A stretch of 64,000 bases of DNA, taken from the NCBI GenBank assembly GCA_026770025.1, contig JAMXDE010000014.1:1116001-1180000 (forward strand). Direction: 5' to 3'. Made by a program: the position numbers and the translations under genes. Shown piece after piece: positions 1 through 12,931 of this stretch. This stretch comes from Craspedostauros australis (lineage: Eukaryota > Bacillariophyta > Bacillariophyceae > Mastogloiales > Achnanthaceae). The notes beneath the pieces are model-generated. The model had not been told where the DNA came from, ran no database searches, and saw only the letters and a list, made by a program, of their open reading frames with translations. Position 1 is the first letter of the stretch. Each line of letters begins with the position of its first letter.

Positions 1-281
1 AGGGAGGAGGAAGGCACGGCGGAATAAAAGCGGGCATGGACACAAACGCAACATCAGTTAGCGGCAGAATCATTTTTGAAGATCAAGAAGTAACACGTCG
101 ACAGGGACCAACCAAGCGTGGCCAGCATCCACAAAAACGACAAGGAGTATCCAAACATCCGCATGCATGTGTGGCAGCATACTACCGTAGTGCGGGACCA
201 TAGTCATGCCCTATCTCCCATTGATTCGGCGGGTGTTCATTCGGTGCATCGGCTGCAAAAAAGAACACTTGTCCAACATAC
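1..281. other. Probable last visible intron of the TFIIIC gene
   Basis: The minus strand has a strong donor at 281 (GTATGT). No clear exon is recognised between there and position 1. A GTATGT...TTTTTTGCAG stretch of only 29 nt (281-253) looks intron-like but is far shorter than the other introns here, so I do not call it spliced. Confidence 0.35.
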
Positions 282-3200
282 CATTGGGAACAGAACGCTC
301 AAAGCGTTTCGAACAAGCAAAGATCTTTCAATTTCATCATCCGCCTCTTTCGCCAAGCGTATGCAATATGACGAAAACTGCAGCAAGATGTACAACCCGT
401 TCTCCTCGTCGTCGCTGGCAGCCTCTTCCATTTGCCTGGTCGCATCTGCGTTGAGATTGGAGTCGCGGACCTCGCGGATGGATGCCAAGTTCTGTTCGAT
501 TTCCATTTCGCATAGATCTGGACATAAGCTCTGGATTTCCTTCCATTGGCAACACAACTCGTCTTCAAACTCGATTGGCAGGGATCCTGAGACTTGCCCG
601 TCAGTGACAGAGATGCGAAAGTACTTCGGTCCATCCCGCTGCTTCAGCAGCCGAAAGTTGAACTCTTCGGACTCCCAGCCAGAAAAGTGAGACACATTCC
701 ACCCGACGCAAAGGTTGTAGACCCTCAGTGATAGTGCGCGCTGGTCGTCCGTTTGCCATGTTGCTGACATTGGCGGTGCTGTCACCACCAATGGGCCTGT
801 GGCCACGGCCCCGTTCGTTTTGGGATCAATAGGACCGGCAAGTTGCTTTGTGCTTCTCAGACCACAAAATTTGGACACCATCATCAGAAGGTGGTTGAAG
901 AACTTGCGTTGTGCTTCCATGCTGCTTCGTGCATCGACGCGTGACAAGAACGTTGACCCTTCGCGGAATATGCGAAGCATCTGCAGGAAGATTTCCAGGA
1001 AACAATGGGACGGAGATACAAGAAGAGGGATGATGTAAGATGCCAGCCAATCGCTGTGAGGACACCCACAAGAACAGCAGTGGCAATATAGTCATCATGT
1101 TGGCAGCAGTAAGCGATGGGACAATAGGGACACGAGACAACAGAAGGAGAGGGAAGATTCCAGGTGTGGCGCAACAGCGTCGACAACACGGAATGACCAT
1201 CTTGAACAGGTCACGTCCAGCTCACCTCCGCCGTCATGTTGGAGAGGACCGCATCATCCAGTATCCTCCAAATGATATCGACGACCGTGGCCATGCTGTC
1301 GAAAGCATCGAGGCATTTGCCTTGCGCGTGTTGATCACCGTAGTTGTGATTGTGGTTGTTGCTGCTATTGCTGTCTTGGCTCGCTGCGTTGAAGTTCGGC
1401 TGGACCGAGGATGTTTCGATGGCGTGAGCTATCGTCATGCGACACGAGGAGAACATGACCTGCACGGCCTGTTCTATACGCCAATGGACTGTCGAGCCCG
1501 GTTCTTTCTCTATGGCAAGGTTCAGAACACCGGCCTTGCGAATTTCATGGAAGTAATCGATAAAAACCCCAGCCAACCTTGGAGCCCATTCTGACTCTTT
1601 ATTCATGTGCTCCAAGGCGCTCCCAACGATTGCCAGAGCATCCGTCTTCAACAGCTCACCGTTATTCTGGACGCAAAAGTCGGTCCACGCAGGCTCTGCG
1701 CTGTCCGCCACGTCCGTCTCTTCCTGAAGAAGATACTCTTTCGTCATGTCTCGAAGATGGTGGAAGCTCTTGATGCAGTTCGTTGCTAGAAAGGTCCTGT
1801 CGTGTCTATGGGCAAGACAGGCACCGTACAGCACCTGGATTTCGGGAGGCAGAACGCCGCGTCGCAAGGACTGCACGATGTCGTTGTCATCTCTGGCATC
1901 CAACAGTTCATCATCGGAGATGTACAGCTCGTCATCGTCGATGTCGCTGAGATCATCCTCGTCATGTTCCTGCGAACAAGGATTCAAATGTAGATTTGGA
2001 AGTGGGGTCATGTTGTGTGAGCAATTGTGAGAGTGTGTGCTGTGATAGATTGAACGAATGATGGTGTAGGTGCAAACCATCCACTACACCATACTCGTAC
2101 AACCATGTCGACATCGATTCTGCAACACATGATGGTGGCGGCAGAGGCTACAATTCGCTGGCGTTGTTGGTTGGCGCAAGGTGTGCCTCATTGTTGGGTT
2201 GATGCAAGAGACAATATCCAAGCGAACTTCGCCGGACAACAAACATACCTGGGCTTGGCCACTTATGCCAAATATATCTTGGGACACTTGCAGTGCTCGT
2301 CGCTCTGCTCTGCGGAGTTTCTCGACTCGTCGGTCGCTCAGCCTGGCACGTTCCTTGAAGTATACTGCAACAGCTTCGCAAACCAACTCCCCACCTTCGT
2401 ATTCATTCAGAGACATGCAGTGCCTGACAAGTTGGATTGCGATCTCACAAGCTTCACGGCATGATCCCGTCGTCGGTAGCGGGGCCTGAAGAATGGATGT
2501 TTGAATCTCAGACTGCGTGATATCAGCGTTGTCGGTGTTGTCCTGCGATGTGTTGGTGATATCTTTGCTCTGGCCTTCGTTGCCTTCAAGCTGATTCAAG
2601 GCGTTCCGTTGCTGTTGCAACAGCTTTTCGCGAGCGTGCGCACGGGCACTCGCGTCCACGTCATCTTCGATTTCGTTGGTTGTCCTGTCGAATGCCTGTA
2701 GCTCTGCTTCGTTCATCGTGATCAGCAACTCTTCCTCTTGGTCCAGACTGAGTTGGCGAAGGGTCATTGGCGAAGGACCGAGAGAGGGTGTCAAATATCG
2801 CATCGATTAGATCACAGTGGAGCAGTGCATTCATTATGGACAGTTGCGTTCCGTCGGCGTGGGTGTGCGTGTAGACGTGTAAACATTGTAATGGCGAATG
2901 ATGAGTGATGGAAAAAAGGTTGTTTCAGAATGAGCTCAATATCCAAGCGACCGATGCTTCAAGTGTGGTGAGTGTATCGCAATGGCCCAGGGCACAGCAT
3001 GATTTGACATTCGCAACGTACTTTTCGTTTGGTGCATTCGTATCTGGTGTCTCCACATTGGTCCCATTAGTTGAGTCCGAATCTTCGTTGTCGCCATCCT
3101 TCTTGTGGCTGCCACTTTCGTCAGCAACCGCATCAGCGCCCAATGACCTTTTTCCCATCTTGCCACTGACATCTGAATCTCCGCCTTTGTTGCTATTGAC

Positions 3201-5183
3201 ACTACCACCTCCGCCGTGGCCGCCATCGGCCTTGCTGTCTCTAATCCGTTCGTCGATGTGCCACTTGGTCAAATCTGTTGGTTGCTCTCCTCGTTGAATG
3301 TTGGCAATGACTCGTCGTCTCATCCATTGGATCAGCCTGGCCGCGCTCTTGCTTCCGATCGCAGCCTCCATGGCCATGACCAGGGCTTGCAGACGTCGTT
3401 CGCGCCAGTCAAACGAGCTGGAGAATTTTCTCAGCCACCGCCGGAACATGTAGTTGGTGTGGATCTGGATTCCATCATTCCATCGATTGCATTCGAATCC
3501 GATGCGGAGCATCAATTCCGAATACAGCATCCATGCTTTGGAGCTGGATTGGAATTCGTTTCTTGGTTGTGTCGCCGGTGTTCCTTCGGGCTCATCTCTT
3601 TCGCCTTCGTCGCCTTCATCGGCATCGAACTCGATCGGCTGCTTGTTCTTGAGATCTGTCAGCATGGCCAAGGCGTCAGATATGCTGCCCAGCTCCATGT
3701 GGACAGTCGCCAACTTGGCTGGGATGTCTATGCCGGGCGGCTTGAGATTTTCCGCTACTCTATAGTCTCGCAGTGCTTCCGACAGCCATCTCTTGCGTTC
3801 ATCTACGTGAAACTGTTTGTCTTCCCCCGGTATCTTCAACACCATGTATCGGTTGTGAATGCTCGCAATGTCATGGGCTGCATCTGCGGCCCTGACCCAA
3901 AGGGTAAAATCTTTCTTGCAGAGCACCGCAGCGACGTGAAACGAACCGTACAGTTTCTTCGCCAGATGGAGTTGTTCGGCGATGTTTGCATTGCGCTTCT
4001 GCATGATCTCTTCATCGGCAGCCAGTCCCATCGATGCGAGCTCTTCCTCGTGTGCCCTTGATTTGCGCAGCATGTCATCGTACACCGTGCCCAACGACGA
4101 ATACACTTGTGGAGCGGAGGGCGCGTCGTTGGCAACCTGCTTGAGCATCTCAATTGCCAACTTGTGTTCTCCACGTGCATGTGCGCCCACTGCTTCGCCC
4201 AGACGCTTGGCCATACGTTGCGATTGGAAGTTCTTCAGCCGGTACATCTGACGCCGCTTCTTCTTGGTTAAAGGTCCGGTTCGCTTGCTTGGTTTTGCCT
4301 TGACTTTGGCTCTTTGCTGTGCCATTCGATCGGCCTTGTCTTCATGAACCGGGTTGGTCTGTGATTTGGTCGTGCCCTCCACGTCGCCGGCGTCATCCTC
4401 GCCACTCTCATCATCGTCGTCCGCACCGGGGCCATCGGTGCCATCGGAGTCGCCGTCATTCTCATCGCCGCTGCTACTATCGTCATCTTCGACGCAAGTT
4501 CCTTGGCGAGATCTATGACGTGTGATGCCTGCATGCACACAGCCTTCGGCATTGATCTCATCTTCACTCAACCCCCTCGTGGGTACGTCCGAGTCGTCCA
4601 CGTCAGCCATAGTCGCCGTCGTGAGTTTGGATCCAGGCAAAGGTGGCTGGAAGACGAAGGACCCGTCGATGATGTCTTCTTGGACAGCAGCCTTGGATCC
4701 ACGCAGCCGTTGGCCAGCACGGCTGAATATGGCCATGTCCTCCTGATCTCTCTTTCGCATGACCTTGAGCTTCTTCGTTCGCACCAAGGATTCCTTGCGC
4801 GATAAATTCTTCTTGTACTGTCCTGTCGATGTTTTGGAATGCTCGAAAAGCTGCATCTCCTCGTGAATGTCGTCGAAAGTCTCCTTCAGATTCTTCTTCG
4901 TTGCGCTCATCTTGGCAGTCGCACCTTGCTGTGGCTGCTGTGGCCGTTGCGGCGGCTCGGGTTGCTGATGTTGTTCTTGCTGCCGCGGATCATCTTGTGA
5001 ATGTTGAGGCTGATGCTTCTGGTCATCGGACTTGCCTTTGGACTTGCCGTCGGACTTGTGCTTCTTTTGATGCCTGGTTTTGTTCGGGGATGGCTGCCGT
5101 CCAGTTCCTGATGCCCTATGAGACGAGGAGGCAACTGGAGGGGGGATCTTTCGCGATCTTCGCTTCTTGCCTGACTTTGTCAT
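282..5183 (-). CDS. GTF3C3: TFIIIC TPR subunit (GTF3C3/Tfc4-like), 3' part beyond left edge
   Basis: Inferred exons on the minus strand: 5183-3022, 2747-2249, 1969-1226, 980-282. The frame stays open across all three introns (274, 279 and 245 nt; ends AACTCAG, TTCGCAG, CCTGCAG). The product is a subunit of TFIIIC, the factor that binds tRNA and 5S gene promoters and recruits TFIIIB for Pol III. Visible in order: a basic Lys/Gln/Pro-rich N-terminus, a long Asp/Glu-rich tract, then TPR helices starting near LGEAVGAHARGEH and SLGTVYDD, which resemble the first TPR of human GTF3C3 closely. The acidic-then-TPR order matches Tfc4. The C-terminal TPRs expected for the family are absent, and exon 4 ends at a good donor (ATG|GTATGT, 282/281), so the gene probably continues past position 1. 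If that intron is not used, the frame stops at 237. The start at 5183 (MTKSGKKRR) is preferred; an in-frame ATG at 5276 is possible. The frame is open to 6008, but that part overlaps repeats and the first exon of the divergent neighbour. Confidence 0.75.
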
Positions 5184-5571
5184 CGCCTCCAGAATCTCAG
5201 GTTCAGCGATGTATGGTGGAGGACGGCGAGTTCCTTTTGTCTTGTCTGTTGGTGTTGTCTGTGTTCCTCCCCTCATCCTTTTTGCAGTTCGTGCCGTTCG
5301 CTTGTGCTCTGTGTTGCCCTGGTTTCTTCCGCAGTTCTGCGTTTTGTTTTGTTGTTCCTTTTGTCTTGTTGATTTTGATGGTATCGATCTCGTGGCCTCT
5401 CTGGTCGCAGCGCGACACGGACGTATGACAAACGATTTGCGTTCCCGCGGGACCCCGTGAGAAATCGGGAATCGAGATTTGAACTCCTTGTTCGCAAACA
5501 CGAGTGAAATGGCCGCCACAACGACGGAGCTGAACACGAACATCGCCTGTGGGAGCTGCACAACTCGTACG

Positions 5572-5616
5572 GACAATGACAACGACAACGACAACGACAA
5601 CAACAATGACAACGTG
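5572..5616 (+). repeat. GACAAC-type microsatellite
   Basis: Imperfect tandem GACAAC/GACAAT units in the shared upstream region of two divergent genes. It keeps the minus strand free of stops and inflates the apparent reading frame of the TFIIIC gene. Confidence 0.85.
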
Positions 5617-5709
5617 ACATGCCAAATCATCCGTTTGAATGCCAGTGCGGTGGTTTGGGACAAAGAAATCGCAACACAGCAGAGCAACCGGCATCTGGAG
5701 ACAGAACAA

Positions 5710-5788
5710 CCAGGCAAGCAACCAAGAAAGCAACCAAGCAACCAAACAACCAAGCAACCAAGCAACCAAGCAACCAAGAAAGCAAACA
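5710..5788 (+). repeat. AACCAAGC-type tandem repeat
   Basis: About ten imperfect copies of AACCAAGC / AAGCAACC. On the minus strand this would read as a Leu/Trp/Cys-rich tract, which is not a plausible protein segment and supports a downstream start for the TFIIIC subunit. Confidence 0.85.
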
Positions 5789-5877
5789 GGTGCAACCGAA
5801 ACACGTTGATCATTCGATAGATCACCAACCTATCAACAGTGGACCCTTCGAGCATCGCAAACGAGAAACGTGCAGAT

Positions 5878-8800
5878 ATGAAGCTCGCCGTGGGTTCGTC
5901 GTCAACGTTCCTGCCGCAATTGGTGGGAATGCTCTTCCTTCTCGGCCAGCTGCTGCTCCAGGATGTGGCCGCTGAGATTCGAGACTTTGAAATGGTGCTG
6001 CCTCCCATCGTAAGTGGATCCGAATGCCTTGGTGAAGGCTGAGAGGCCTTCTGCTATGTGCAGGAAGCGTGAATACTCGTACGAGTGTATGCGGAGAGCA
6101 GAATATTGGCACTGTATGGTACCACACGCCCCAGTCGGCCACTTCCATCGCGCTCTCGTGCAACCTACCACCGGATGCTGTTTGTCTTCTCTTCAACTAC
6201 GTACTCGTACAGATACACCACGTGCACCCCCTATCCGGTCGAAACTCTCATGATCTCACTCCATTTCTCGTATTCGCCATATTCTCCCAATGCTCTTCGC
6301 GCACTATTGCACTCCACTCTCACACGGCATACGATCGCGCGATGCCTCTTGCACAACTGCCTATTCTATCATTCCTTTGCACGCACCGCCCCTGTTGCCA
6401 ACAATGCCACATGCTGTCGCTGTGCCCAAATTAGTCAAAGTACGTCCACTTCACCGACGGCTTCCTCATCACGCCTGGAACAGTCGATCTTAGACGCCTT
6501 CACTTCAAGCCTGCTGGAGACAAGGTAGAAACGGGAATAGATGGACAAATTATCTCGGAAAATGATGATAATCAAGGAGACACCAACAACAATCCGGGAG
6601 GACATGCACGGATGCTCAGGGATGGCATGGCAGATAGAGGCCGTAGCGAATCGATCGTGGACGTCGTCGTTCTTCATTTGGTGAGTCATAGTCGGGAGGG
6701 ACAGTCGTGAATGGAGTGACAAGGGCGCACAGAGCAGACAAGGACCCGTTGTGTTGCACTCGCGCATCTGCTGGTGGATGTGAGGACATGACGACAGCGC
6801 AATGCGAGTACCCCAGTGAACAACGGTGGATATTGGTGGGCACTGGTGGACAATGATATGCTCAAATTCGATTGAGTGCCCTGATGCTACCGCTACATTG
6901 ACCGATTTGCGTTCAAGTGCTGATGAATGACCCGTCGTTTCACGAGCTCGGCCAGATCCCTACTCTTCGTACTAACGCAACACTCGCGGTCTCATTGAAC
7001 AAACGATACCGTCGCCAAACCTGTGGATTACCTTGGCGCGACGTCGGATATTGTGCACGCGATCGACACATGCTCCCAACGTAGCCTCAATCTTGTGATA
7101 GGACAAGGCAGGGTTGCGATTGGACGGAGTTGGGCATCGGAAAGCGCTCTGAAGAAGCGAAAGTAGTTCGATACTGCTGCAGCAACGAGGCCGTCCAGCT
7201 TGGACTCTGCGCGCCGAGCAACTACGGCAGGCTCATCATGGATGCCAACAAATTCGACGGAGAGCACAGATTTATAGCCGTGCCAACAGAAGGTGACTTT
7301 GATTACTTCATCAAGTATGGAGAAATGAAACAAGCAGGCGAGAATGGAAGATATGCCCTGGCCATGGCAAATTGCAACGACGAGGGACGGCCGGTACTGG
7401 TGAAAGGCAAGACCATCTGGATGTCAAAGCATGGGTATCTCCCGGGCGACCTCTTTGGTTTGATGTATTTCTTTGCAGCAGTGACCGCCCTTTACTTCGT
7501 CCTTCTGCTTTGGTATGGCATTTCCATGAGGATCAACGAGGATGACAACATTCCCATTCAGAGATGGATCCTTGTCACCATCGCTATGGGTACACTGGAG
7601 CTCTTCTTCCGGACAGGTGATCTCTTCGTTTGGAATGAAGATGGCACAAGGTTTTGGTTCGCGTTCTCCGCAGGTACGTTCCAATCGATGTTTCGTCATG
7701 CGCTCATCGGTGTCACGAGTGCTCTACTCTGTGCGCCATGTGCATACGAGTTCAGAGAGATGAAGAGAGGCGGTGTATATCGTGGGTGGTGGCAGGACTG
7801 CAGGATGGCATCATTGGACACATGCTGTGTGCAGGATCCATTCTACGATCGTCCACTCTTCCGAACTGTCACAGAGAGAGAGAGAGACAATGGTGTTACC
7901 ATCACATTGCTGATTCTTCCCATGCTTCCATTTCATTTCTCTTCGTTACGTGTTGCATGCACACCTTGCCATATCGTACCATACCATACCATACCATACC
8001 ATACCCCATCTATTACACTGGGACACGCAATCTCATGCATCAAATTCCAAAACAAAACGAATGCTGCCTGCATCTACCAACATACTCGTATCATTCCGGC
8101 GTGACTACATGTCTGTACTCGTACAAAGGCATCACCTTGGGCATTTTCAAGCGCGGTATTTCCCGGGGTCTTCTTGTGATGCTGTCATTGGGATGGGGAG
8201 TTGTTCGGGACGATCTGGGCCCAGTGATGAAGAAGATCAAGTTTGTGGTCCTCGTGTATATCATTGTGTCATTCGTGAGAGACAGCATGAACATCATCGG
8301 TGCCCTGGAAGTTCACAAAATCAGCGAGGAAGAGGAAACCGAGATTGTGGATGTGGTAGACATCCTCACGGTCGTGATCGCTTTGCTGGAGGTCATGTTC
8401 TACTTCTGGATCATCGATTCGCTGAATGCCACCATGGATTACCTTGAGAACATGAGCCAGACGCTCAAGCTGCTTCGCTATCTTCGGCTGAGATTTGTCC
8501 TTCTGATTTCCATTCTGTTCGCTATAATGTGGGCAGTCTTTGCCATCGTGGACAGCAAGGATCAAGGCATCGTGACGCAAGAATCAAGATGGTAGGTCCG
8601 GTCAGCAATCGATGATTGCAACACAGAAAGACTGCTCCCTCGAGCGAGGGCCATACTGAGAACAGAGAAAGCGGTTGCTTCGCGAGCTGGAGGTGTTTCG
8701 TTGTTCTGTTGTCTTTCATTTCGTCCTGCCGAGGTGCTTCGAGTTGAGTATTTGGCTTGGTATGCGAGTGTCATTATCTCACACCTTATCCTTTTTCTTG

Positions 8801-9261
8801 CCAACCGTTCCAACTGATATTCCTGTTGCTGCTGCTGTTGGTTGTCATGTTGTCATGCTTTGTCCCTTCTATCTATCTATCTATCTATCTATCCATCTCT
8901 CTCTCTCTCTTCCCTTTCTTTGTGCCTATGCCTATGTCGCCGGGATCGTATGCACAGGGTGCTTGATGCCTCGATGGAGTTGAACTACCTGTTTGTCCTG
9001 ACCGCCGTCGCGATCTTGTGGCAACCGAGCCCAGATGCGAAATCGTATGCATACGTCATGGAACTGCCAAGCCTTGCAATGGACGAAACCGATGGAGACG
9101 GCGACGAGGATGACGGCGATCTCCAATTCCCAGCGGTTCCTTCAGCGCAGGATGACGACGACGATGATGGCAATGGAATGAGTGGCGCTGACGGGGGCCT
9201 GGCGAAGTCTCAAGCCAACAGTTCTTCGGGTTACAAAGACGACGCCAGCGAGATGTCGTGA
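5878..9261 (+). CDS. Lung seven-transmembrane receptor family (GOST/Lu7TM) protein
   Basis: Exons 5878-6009, 6435-6680, 7112-7673, 8129-8591 and 8958-9261 join in frame to 568 codons. Lu7TM proteins are Golgi/secretory-pathway membrane proteins with a luminal beta-sandwich and seven helices. Exon 1 encodes a signal peptide (MKLAVGSSSTFLPQLV..., cleavage near VAA|EIRDF). Exon 2 has no ATG but reads cleanly (FTDGFLITPGTVDLRRL) between TTAG and GTGAGT. Exon 3 carries the luminal end, with paired cysteines (YCC...GLC), and helix 1 after the family hallmark HGYLPGDLFGLMYF. Exons 3-4 supply helices 2-7, including SRGLLVMLSLGWGVV, which matches the family's SRxLLLxVSxGYGVV. Exon 5 has ILWQPSPDAKSYAY, like the plant ILWAPS...RYAY segment, then an acidic tail. 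The intron 3 acceptor is AAAG, not CAG, but no other junction restores the family sequence. It is divergent from the TFIIIC gene and convergent with H3. Confidence 0.88.
7976..8006 (+). repeat. ATACC pentanucleotide repeat in intron 3
   Basis: About six copies of ATACC inside the third intron of the Lu7TM gene. A similar CCATACC-rich stretch lies at 49621-49652. Confidence 0.9.
8869..8911 (+). repeat. CTAT then CT microsatellite in intron 4
   Basis: A TCTA tetranucleotide run followed directly by a CT dinucleotide run in the last intron of the Lu7TM gene. The pyrimidine-rich tract lies about 45 nt before the acceptor. Confidence 0.9.
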
Positions 9262-10363
9262 GGTTGTGACGTGTGAAGACCAACCCCGGTCGGAAGTTGC
9301 ACGCAGCAGCTCTCACAGTAGAAACGGCAAGAATCAGAGAAAACCGCCAGGATGAGGCGGTAGATACGCCGCCAACGTAGGTGTACGCGTAGCAATGCGT
9401 CTTGCCAACGAGTCGCAGAAGCCTCTGTCTCGAAGCGCGGCTGGAGACGAAAATGCGCAACGACGACGCACCGTTCCCCTCTTGGCTCGTGCATACACAA
9501 TCTCTTGAGTATGATGACCAATAGATGCAATTCATGACACTCCTTGTCTGATCTTCGTGGTGTGAGCATCCAATGTTCTATTCTATAATACTCTGCTCGT
9601 GGGGAGTACTCGCGTGCTCTTCCTCTGGGAGTGTAAACCGTACCGTCCAATTGCATACGCGTGCATCGCTTGAGTCTATGAGACATGGTGGATGGATACT
9701 GGTGAGACGATTCTGCACATCCACACTACTATGCACGTGCTCTAGGTACCCTGTTTGATGCTTCCACACTTCATGGCAGCTTCTCTCGAATCGGCCCGCA
9801 AGGATTCAGTATCAATTATTCTAACAAGCTTGACACGGAGGCGACGACTTGTGCATATGTCCCGTACCGTGCAGTAGATTGGAGTACATGTATTGATTTC
9901 ACGACTATGGATTTACTTCTTTTACCGTCGGTCTGAGAACGGTGGAACATCGCGCTCATCTCGTGTTGCTTCTGCATGCGGAGCTGCGTATGATTTTGGT
10001 CGAGTAACTTGAGTATCGTTGTCCCTCAGTGAAGTTGGGTACTGTGGTTGGTTGGCACAGTGCGATACGGTGGTTTCGGCTCCATTTGCAGATAATTCTT
10101 GTGTGTGCGCGTACATACGTGCGTGCGTTGTCGTCTCTCGTGCCCAGCCGGCTTGCTCCCATGTTCCCGCTTGGATTATGCATCACGTCGAAGGCGCAAT
10201 GTGATATGGTACATTGGGTGTGCTGCTGGTTCCATCTTCAATATGCACGAGGCGGCAAAGATGCCGCGGGCATCTGGCATCAGCATGAAAGGCGTTGCTT
10301 TTGCGGCATGCCGTACGCGCAACTCCCCTTCCCCCATCCTCCGAAGGTGAGGCGCTTCAGAAG
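9262..10363. other. Convergent intergenic region, Lu7TM / histone H3
   Basis: It holds the 3' ends of two convergent genes. There is no gene I can support. Downstream of H3 I see a short perfect hairpin (GATGCC-GCG-GGCATC, 10260-10274) but not the canonical histone-mRNA stem-loop, which suggests a polyadenylated, replacement-type H3 message. Confidence 0.5.
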
Positions 10364-11422
<1,059 letters not shown>

Positions 11423-11430
11423 GGTGGATG

Positions 11431-11471
11431 CTGTTGTGTTGTGTTGTGTTGTGTTGTGCTGTGTTGTGTTG
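11431..11471 (-). repeat. CACAA-type repeat just upstream of the H3 start codon
   Basis: On the minus strand this is a run of CACAA pentamers beginning 9 nt before the H3 ATG, so it lies in the 5' untranslated region. Such A/C-rich, G-poor leaders are unstructured; any role in translation is a guess. Confidence 0.8.
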
Positions 11472-12024
11472 TTTGTGCTGTTTTTGATTTTATGTGCGCG
11501 AGGTGTGGATGGTGACAATGATGCACAGATGTGAAGTTTTGTGCGTTTGCGGTGTTTGTGTGTGTGTTTGTGTTTTGAAAAGTGTTTTGGACAATGGCGG
11601 AGTTTTCATTGTCGTTGTCGTCGTCGTTGTTGGTGGCAGTGTCGTCGTGGTTGTTGTTGTTTCGTTTTGAATCCGCACATTTCGTTGATGAAGTTTCTAC
11701 GTCAATCTCACGTTCATGCTGGTACAACTCAAAACGGGCCAGATCATGACTTGGGAGGAGTTTCTCGTTTTTGGTGGAAGTGCACGTTCCGGTTGGTGAT
11801 GTCTTGGTCTGTCGTGTCCGTGGTGTGCGTTGGGTTTGGGGCCTCCCTTCTGTTTTTTGCGGAATGTTCGCCTGCGTAAGGTCCACAGTGCAGTAGTCGT
11901 ACGTGTGGTAAGCGTACGGTCGTGGTGCCGTGTGTGGTGGGCATTGATACGGTGGTCGTGTTGATGACGAAAGCACACCAACCAACAAAGGACGACGATG
12001 ATGACGGCGGACAGCGAAACTCAC

Positions 12025-12318
12025 CGAAACCCAAATCAAGAACATCAAGGTAATTCCGTAAGTGCACAAGTACGAGCTACGTGAAAGAGTGCGAGTGTCA
12101 TCCGTGGTTGTGCCAGCGAGGAAGGCGCCGAGGAGAATGCCTCCCACATGTTTTAGTACCAGTCGGTCGTACTCTGCCACGAGCTATCACACACACACCC
12201 CACAAAGGAACAAAGAACGAACCAATCAACCAACGGCACAAGGAGACAAGGCGGAGCGCGACAAGGCGGATGGCTCCCAACTCACACGGAGGTGGCGCTG
12301 CCAGGCTTCTCGACTCAT
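12025..12318 (-). CDS. Candidate small membrane protein, first two exons (weak)
   Basis: An ATG at 12318 opens MSREAWQRHLR and runs to a GTGAGT donor at 12285 (exon 12318-12286). After an acceptor ending GCAGAG, the frame continues in phase at 12171-12025 as YDRLVLKHVGGILLGAFLAG followed by a second hydrophobic stretch (YGITLMFLIWVS), and ends at another GTGAGT donor. This would be a 60-residue start with two possible membrane helices. A third exon could begin at 11871 (after TTACGCAG) in the same phase, but its sequence is low-complexity and runs into the H3 leader. I recognise no family. The coding-like features are the two in-phase consensus donors and the hydrophobic pattern. It may equally be a chance open stretch in the H3/Pol delta intergenic region. 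Confidence 0.3.
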
Positions 12319-12931
12319 CCCAGCCGCGTGGATTCTCTACCAGAACGCACGTAGGAAGTTGACAGTGTCATTGAAAGTTGAACCAACGCAATAGCCGAAA
12401 ATGGCATCAATGCCACCCTCAACAACCGGCGACGTGCGCCTTACGAAGGGAAAACTTCGATCCCACCTTCGTCAATACTTATGACTCCGTGTCCTTGGCC
12501 GGCATTCTTTTCGCTTTTTTTCGTGCAGATGTTGCCGTCCGCAAGAAGTTGTTGACCATTGCATTACGAGGTCGTATTTTTGAGTTCATGCATGATCGAT
12601 TTGGTCGGGAGATGCCACGATTGGGTACTTAAATAGAGTCTTAATAGATGGCTTGACCGAGTTGACTATTTCGAATGTGTTGTCTGGTTGGCTGATGGTG
12701 GCATGTGTGGATTGTTGACGTCCAGCCCAATGCTGTCTGCGCGATGCGGATTGGCGCGCATTTTTGGGTCCGTTTGAAAATCTGCACACAGAATCGCTGA
12801 AACGTGCAAACAGTGCAACACAACGCGAATGAAACACGCTGCCAAAACTGCGACTTCGCAATCGGACAAAAACACCGAGACAGCATTGCAAACACCACAG
12901 GACGATCATACCATACGTATTATACGTAACA

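Larger units (their letters stand above)
5277..5877. promoter_or_regulatory. Head-to-head intergenic region, TFIIIC subunit / Lu7TM gene
   Basis: About 600-700 nt separate the two divergent start codons. The region holds two imperfect microsatellites (GACAAC-type at 5572-5616 and AACCAAGC-type at 5710-5788) and no recognised promoter element. It probably carries both 5' untranslated regions and both promoters. Confidence 0.5.
11423..12931. promoter_or_regulatory. Divergent region between histone H3 and DNA polymerase delta
   Basis: About 1.5 kb between two start codons of chromatin/replication genes. It contains the H3 leader, a weak small-gene candidate on the minus strand (12318-12025) and the Pol delta leader. 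I could not assign defined S-phase promoter elements. Confidence 0.4.

Noticed and set aside
253-281. A 29-nt intron-like stretch (GTATGT...TTTTTTGCAG) on the minus strand
   Set aside because: Good splice signals, but every other intron here is at least about 110 nt; more likely the donor is used with a distant acceptor outside the window.
118-690. Plus-strand open frame of 190 codons
   Set aside because: It is antisense to the last visible TFIIIC exon and shows no recognisable protein; it starts without an ATG.
10260-10274. Hairpin downstream of H3 as a histone mRNA stem-loop
   Set aside because: Sequence and loop size do not match the canonical 6-bp stem with 4-nt loop of histone messages.
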